DNA of 64,000 bases from Taxillus chinensis (Eukaryota; Streptophyta; Magnoliopsida; Santalales; Loranthaceae), in NCBI GenBank assembly GCA_023512835.1, contig CM042089.1, positions 23,341,519-23,405,518 of the forward strand, in the 5' to 3' direction. A program made the translations under genes and the position numbers. Positions 58,146 to 64,000 of the stretch are shown here, one piece after another (positions within the stretch are counted from its first letter, which is position 1; every line of letters starts with the position of its first letter). The notes beneath the pieces were generated by a model. It made no database searches. It was not told the origin of the DNA and saw only the letters and a program-made list of their open reading frames with translations.

Positions 58146-60045
58146 AGTATCAAGCGATTGCTTGATGCCTTTAAATTTTGGGGGCCTTCAAATTACCATC
58201 GATCCTTTGTCCTTCAACTCTTGATGATCTCCTCTTCCTTCACCCCACTAGATGGTATTGTTGTGCCTGTGTCACGTAACCTGCGTTGACTTGCCTGTTT
58301 AGATTATTGACTAGTTACCAAAGAAAGGACCTCTTCATGGGCTGGGCTTGACTTTTAAAAATACATATTTAAAATATTTTTTTTCAAATATCATTAGCTT
58401 TCTTCAAATATAATTAATCCACTAGGAGCCTATGAGACAGTCCACACGTTGGAATCAATTGAAAGAGAGGATTAAAGGCTAGATTGCTGGAATTTGAATC
58501 GGTGACGGCAAATTGTATCGCGAGAAGATTTATAATTTGGCTTAGCTCGCCACTTCTACTTATAACATCGGAATAGCACCTGTTATACCTACTTGTTCGT
58601 TCTATTTTTTCTATTTTGTTTTTAAATCTTAAATCAAAGGTAAGAAATTGATATTAATTTGTCTAATTCTCTCTTTAATCTTCCATAAAATTGAATTAAT
58701 TTTATGAAATTAGTAATTTAGGGTTTAATTTTATCCTTTCTCGTTTCTTCCCCTTCTAGGTAATTTATTGTATTTTTTTACTTTTTTCTAAGACCAACTC
58801 TAATAGACTTTATTTTTTTACAAATAGAAAGTCAAACTTTAAAAATACACTCCAATAGACTATCACATTCTCTACATGTGAAATTTGCTTCTGATTTTCT
58901 TTAAAAAATAAAAAAGTAATTATTCATTATCCACATATTATTATATAAATTTGTACCCGCCCTTCATTCTTCTTCAACGAGATACGATTTCTTTCCCCTA
59001 TCGCTAAAGCGTTGCCATGCCATAAAATTGACTTGTCTCAATCCCTTGGCCACCATAACCATGGAATCACCTTAGAGGTCACCTCACTAGTCGACATGTG
59101 TTTGGATCTCGTCCGAAATAACAATTTCAGGGGTTTCTCAAGGGCCTTGTAGGCCCTGGATTGTACGGCCATGATCTTCAGTGAAGAGCTCGGATTTGTG
59201 AAGACAAAGAAAGACGAATGTTTCCTATGCTTTGATTAGGTAGCCATGTGGCAATGACCCTCGACATTGCCAACATCCGCTGACAACTCCATGGCCGTCA
59301 AGGACGAATTCGAAAAGTTCGGTTAGGGGGAGCCAAGATACAAAGTATGTAATTCATGTTTAGAAATCGTTATCTAAAACTATGATTAGCATGGCTAGTT
59401 CCAAATTTAGGAGATTCAAGATAATTATTAAATCGAGAGCCCTTATGTAGATACAATTAAATTGTCAATTGTTATTTTTATTATTATTATTTTACTATAA
59501 TTATAGTAATAATATAATATTTTAAAATATATATTATTATCAAAATTATAAATTAATTTTAATTCTTTGCTACAATCAAAGGTTAAGCTAAGATAATATA
59601 AGGCCTGGAAGCCCTAGTTTTAATTTAATTTTTAGAGGCCCAAGATTCAGTTCTCACTTACTTGGCCTTGAGACAAACACTGACGATTAGTACAATTTAA
59701 GTTAAAATTAATAATATAAAAGCATAAAAACTTCATTAAATTATCCTATAATCAAACTAGATAATTTTTTAAAATACAATCTTTGGTATAAAAAGTACAA
59801 TGATTTCTTATCCTTTTCATTGCTCTATAAGTGTGGCTTTACACCTAAGAGTAGTGTAAGTAGCTTCTTGCTCCAAAGTATGATCAGCTAAACTAACATT
59901 TATAATATATCACATATGTCCTACGATCCAAATAACGCCTTAAACTAGACACAACATTTCTCATATATAATTATCTTTCTTCAATTACTGAGTTATAATT
60001 GTACAATATTGGAAGCCATGGATACTAATGAGAAATTAGCCTAAA
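58146..60045. other. Intergenic, no gene seen
   Basis: AT-rich. 58790-58900 resembles MITE debris (CCAACTCTAATAGACTTTAT and CACTCCAATAGACTA). A less AT-rich island at 58960-59340 has short broken frames but no motif I recognise. Confidence 0.35.
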
Positions 60046-60056
60046 CTTTGATACCA
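59990..60056 (-). other. Possible copia PBS and gag start relic
   Basis: On the minus strand TTTGGTATCAAAG (around 60058-60046) resembles a Met-tRNA primer site. Within about 30 bp comes ATGGCTTCC, a spacing and start seen in copia gag. The frame stops after a few codons and no LTR is proved upstream. Confidence 0.25.
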
Positions 60057-60074
60057 AATTTTGGAATTTAAATT

Positions 60075-60076
60075 TC

Positions 60077-60129
<53 letters not shown>
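60075..60129. repeat. (AAT)n microsatellite
   Basis: About 18 AAT/ATA repeats, reading as a long Asn run in one frame. It sits just beyond the possible copia primer site. Confidence 0.9.
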
Positions 60130-61116
60130 TGCTTATTCTCTTTCTATTTGTGTATCAAACGCCCGAAAAAAATGAATTTGATTTCTTTTCCGCTAAACAT
60201 GATATTAGAGTTTAAAATACTATATATACTTCTTATCTTTTCCCTTCCTTCCTCGAATGACTCTTTTCCTCTTAGATGGCTTCCCTCTCACAAACAAATT
60301 TGGGTTTTTGGTGAGCAAAGTTAGCTTACCACAAATGGTGATCCGACTTATTTCGGACTTTGTTAATATTTATTTTAAAAAGTAACCATTAGATTGAATA
60401 TTCATGTAGTATGTATTATGATGGTAAAATTTTAAGACGATCTAACGGTTAATTTTTATGCAAATTCAATTAGAAAAAATATAAATTTTAATTCAATTAT
60501 ACTTGAATATATCACTTTGAAATCCAATTATACTCACTACTTTAAGTTTACAATACTAGGCAAAGAGTTTATTGTAGAAGATAAAACGACTACAAATTAA
60601 ATGCATCTATTACAATTAATTAGACTACGAAGAAATGAGACATCACAACAAAACTTACTACATAAGAAATGAGGAGACAACTACACCATAACATGTTCAA
60701 AAGATTCTACAACTGATCCTCGACAATCAGAGAACCATCCTGATAAACAAAACTTAATCACTAATAAATCTCCTATCTCGATGAACTCTTGTCCAATTAA
60801 CTCCATTTCAAACAAAATAGACTCGGTTAGAGAATTTTCACTAACCCAACAAACTCTAGTTAATTTGAGAATGACCAACACATTCGATGATGTTAATTTC
60901 CATTAGTTTAATGAACTTGTACCATCTGAAAACCTCCTAACAACATCCTTATTTAATTTAAAAATTCAACAATAGTTGGTTCTTATTTATTTATTTTTAC
61001 ATTGGGTAGGAATAACTATTTTATTAACATTAAACACCCACTCATTTTTTAAAATTTAAAGATTTAAACTACTTTTTGCTTTTCTATACAAATAAACACC
61101 ACAATAGGCTCTTTTA
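60130..61116. other. Intergenic, no gene seen
   Basis: AT-rich sequence; a 66-codon minus-strand frame near 60681-60881 has no recognised domain. Confidence 0.4.
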
Positions 61117-61310
61117 TGTCAAAAAATAATTTTCTTTCCCACTATATTATTTACGATATCATACATGGGATATATAGATGTACGATTGATCACTTATAGA
61201 AAATACATGAATTATGGTAATGATTAAATGCATCCTATAAATTAGAGATATTACGAATATATGTTATAATTATTTTGATCTAATAGCTTGGTAGACAACT
61301 CACGCCAACA
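61117..61310 (-). repeat. 3' LTR of copia element 4
   Basis: Begins TGTTGGCGTGAG on the minus strand at 61310, just after the purine tract. The far end is placed at 61117 because TGTC there would give a CA terminus (TTTTTTGACA on the minus strand). With no second LTR in the window this boundary is tentative. Confidence 0.5.
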
Positions 61311-64000
61311 CTCCCCTCAAGTTGAGTACGTATAGATCACTTAAACCCAATTTGTCGGTGAGTTGTAGAAGTTCCTTGCAGACTGCTTTTGTTAGTACAT
61401 CCGCCAACCTGGTCTTCCGATTAAATAAAAGGAAATTGAATAATTTTCTCCTTGAGGTTTTGTTTGATAAAATGACGGTCTACCTCCACGTGCTTAGTTC
61501 GATCATGTTGAATAGGATTGTGTGAGATAGCAATTGCTGCCTTATTATCATATAACGGTTTCATGGCGAATGTTAGTACAAAACCCACCTCTGGTAGAAG
61601 TTTCCTAAGCCATAGAAGTTCACAGAGACCCTTGGCCATACCTCAATTAAGCTTTTGCACTAGATAGAGCTACTACATTCTGTTTCTAGCTTCTCCATGT
61701 AACATGATTACCTCCTACAAATGTAAAGTATCCTGATGTGGATTTTCGATCGACACATTTCTGCCCAATTAGCATCTCGTGTACCCATGAATATTTAGAT
61801 GATTATTCTTGGAGAACATAAGTCCTTTTCCAGGAGAGGATTTCAAGTCTTGTAGAATATGCATTACAACACTCATATGATCTTCATTTGGAAGCATGCA
61901 TGAATTGACTTACAACACTCATGGCATATGCAATATCAGGTTGAATATGAGATAAATAGATAAGCTTCTCAACTAACCGTTGGTACCTTTCTTTATTTAT
62001 TAGAACCTGATCTCATGTATATTCCAAGTTTATGATTCTAATAATAGGAGTATCAACCTGGTTTGCATTCTAGTAATCCCACCTCGCCAAGGAAATCTAG
62101 AATATATTTTCTCTGCGAAAGAAATATTCCTTGTTTTGACCGGGCTACTTCAATCTCGAGGAAATATTTGAAGCCCCCAAGATTTTTTTTTCTCAAATTC
62201 CATCAATAGATGCTCCCGAAGTTTAGAGATTTCTTCTCCATCATCTCCCGTAATGATCATATCATCTACATAAACTATTAGGATAGTCACTCTCCTAAAT
62301 TGATGTTTAAGGAAAAGTGTGTGATCTCGAGTTACTCTGTTTGAAGCCATATTTTTGCATTGCAAAACCGAACCGCCAAACCATGCACGAGGAGATTGTT
62401 TTAGCCCATATAGTGCCCGTTGTAATTTAAACACTACCTGCGCCCTGAAGAGGAAGAGTAGCCTGGTGGAATGTCCATATACACTTCCTCCTCCAAAGTA
62501 CCATGGAGAAATGCATTTTTTACATCAAACTGTTGTAATGGCCAATTTAAATTTGTTTTTAACGAAAGTAATACTCTAACAAGTATTTAGTTTAGCCACA
62601 GTGCAAAAGTTTCATGATAATCTATGTCATAAGTCCGAGTGTATCCTTTAGATACCAATTTGGCTTTGTATCGATCGATGGTCCCGTTAGCCTTATACTT
62701 AATAGAGAAAATCCATTTGCATCCCACAGTTTGCTTTCCTTTGGGTAACTCTACCAGGTGTCCAAGTTTGGTTTTTTTTTTGAGCTTCAAACTCATCCTT
62801 AATAGCTTGAGTCCACTGTGGTTTGGATAGAGCTTCCTCAATGGTCTTAGGAATATGACACGAGGAGATTGTATGGGCAAATGCTTTTAGGGGTTCGAGA
62901 TAAATGCTATGTGGACACATAATTGGCTATAGGATACCTGGACCGCCTCTCTTTAAAATCAGGTGAGTATCGATTTGGCAAGCTTCCCTCGATTCCGTCG
63001 ATCGGGCAATTTATAACTAGAACAAGCAGGTAAATGTGTAATAGAAGGGCTTACCACAGGATTATTCATACAAGGAGAGCTGTTAGGGTTGAGTGACGTT
63101 AAGGGGGGGCACAATACGTCTTCAACTCCAGGTGATGGGTCCGACCGAGGTGCGGGGCCAAATGGAACGCTAAATGAAGTAGGTTCAATTGGGAGCAATT
63201 CAAAGATACATGACGTTGGGATAGGCTTAATTGATGATGGTGGTCGTGTAATTGGTAGAGATGGTGGCGAGGGAGATGTGTGGTTGACAATGTTGGGTGG
63301 GTAGGTATCGTTTCGGTAGGGTTAGTCGATGGGGCGGAGACGGTGGTAGAGACGGTGGCGAGAGGGAGACGTGTGGTCAACGGTCCAACCTTTGGGGGTA
63401 TAGATTCGGTTGAGGTGGCATCAAGTGGTACTCTCTCCCACCACATCGGGTCTTCATGTAAGATCTCCCCCTGAAGGGCGGACGGGGAAAGTCGGGGGAA
63501 AGAAGAAAGTGGTTGTTTTAAGAAAGGTGACATCCATGGTGATGAAGGTTCATTTGGTAGTAGGATCGAAGCACCGATAGCCTTTTCGATGGAGGCCATA
63601 ACCCAAGAACAAGCAGCGGATGGCACATGGATCTAGCTTGGAGCGTTGAGACTTGGGAAGATGAACAAAGGCGATACAACCAAACACGCGAGGAGGAAGC
63701 ATTAAGAAGGATGGTAAGGGGGCGTGAGTGGAGAGAGCTAGTAAGGGCATTCGAAAATCGAGGATGGTGGTAGGTATGTGGTTGAGTAAATGCACAACAG
63801 GTGGGGACATCGGCACCCCAATATTGGTGAGGGACGTTGCCCTCAATCAACAAGGCATGGTCGGTTTTAGGATATGACGGTTTTGCGTTCGGAGATGCCA
63901 TTTTGTTGTGGAGTCCGTGGGCAGGTGGTTTCAAGAGGATGCCGTGATGTTAGAGATAGGTGTGAAAGGAGCGATCAACATATTCCCCGCTATTGTCTGG
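61117..64000 (-). mobile_element. Ty1/copia LTR retrotransposon 4, cut by the window edge
   Basis: On the minus strand pol runs from the right edge leftwards. Integrase pieces near 64000-63550 read PDNSGEYVDR, HALLIEGNVPHQYWG and RCLFLGYGLHRKGYRCF, followed by a Pro/Ser/Thr-rich linker. Reverse transcriptase (62900-62150) reads VGCKWIFSIKYKANGTIDRY, ALYGLKQSPRAW and LIVYVDDMIITGD. RNase H (61640-61420) reads HDRTKHVEVDRHFIK. A purine tract (CTTGAGGGGAG, complement of 61311-61321) precedes the LTR. Stops and frame changes are fewer than in elements 1 and 3. Gag and the 5' LTR lie outside the window. Confidence 0.88.

Noticed and set aside
60061..60324. Poly-Asn frame
   Set aside because: The Asn run is the AAT microsatellite; the rest has no domain.

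Overview
The window is nuclear DNA from a plant, most likely a eudicot. Only four protein-coding genes of the host can be supported; nearly everything else is AT-rich intergenic DNA, LTR retrotransposons, MITEs and microsatellites. The eukaryotic call rests on GT-AG introns, a chloroplast Tat subunit with a transit peptide, two NAC transcription factors (a land-plant family) and plant-type copia and gypsy elements. The species cannot be named from what is here.

Host genes: (1) TATA/Tha4, the small subunit of the chloroplast Tat translocase, on the minus strand as two exons (6003-5686 and 3416-3282) separated by a 2.27-kb intron; the 44-residue second exon is easily missed. (2) A secreted Pro/Cys-rich repeat protein at 9785-10633 (+), with one clear and one possible homopolymer frame break. 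(3) A stress-type NAC factor of the RD26/ANAC019/ANAC055 clade at 13482-14806 (+), three exons, with one extra G in exon 1 and an upstream region holding three G-box/ABREs and a CE3-like motif. (4) A NAC factor of the ANAC018/ANAC056/tomato NOR clade at 41234-42842 (+), three exons, intact. Genes 3 and 4 are neighbours in the same orientation, matching the adjacent NAC pairs known in Arabidopsis and tomato, so this appears to be an ancient NAC pair whose spacer has been inflated by transposons.

Mobile elements, left to right: a TRIM-like mini-LTR element (767-1778) beside a gypsy relic (1779-2480); a hAT-type MITE with 8-bp target duplication (7498-8162) and a second copy at 55889-56520; a copia relic on the minus strand (16990-17960); a decayed but structurally complete copia element with TTATA target duplications (20778-25336); a long fold-back repeat (27213-28160); a younger copia element with AAAGG duplications and most of gag missing (28762-32873); an inverted-repeat MITE beside it (32882-33183); a gypsy RT/RNase H relic (39255-39865); an old copia element (45582-55727) whose reverse transcriptase is split by two separate insertions of one long-LTR family in opposite orientations (47773-49741 and 49886-54365), the second internally rearranged; and a minus-strand copia element running off the right edge (61117-64000).

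The host genes do not form a pathway: one serves thylakoid protein import, one is a secreted or cell-wall protein, and two are regulators. The strongest observations are the conserved NAC pair, the recovered second exon of TATA, the homopolymer indels clustered in two genes (possible assembly errors), and, in the nested long LTRs, a conserved stem-loop next to a segment that carries a different short palindromic repeat in each copy.
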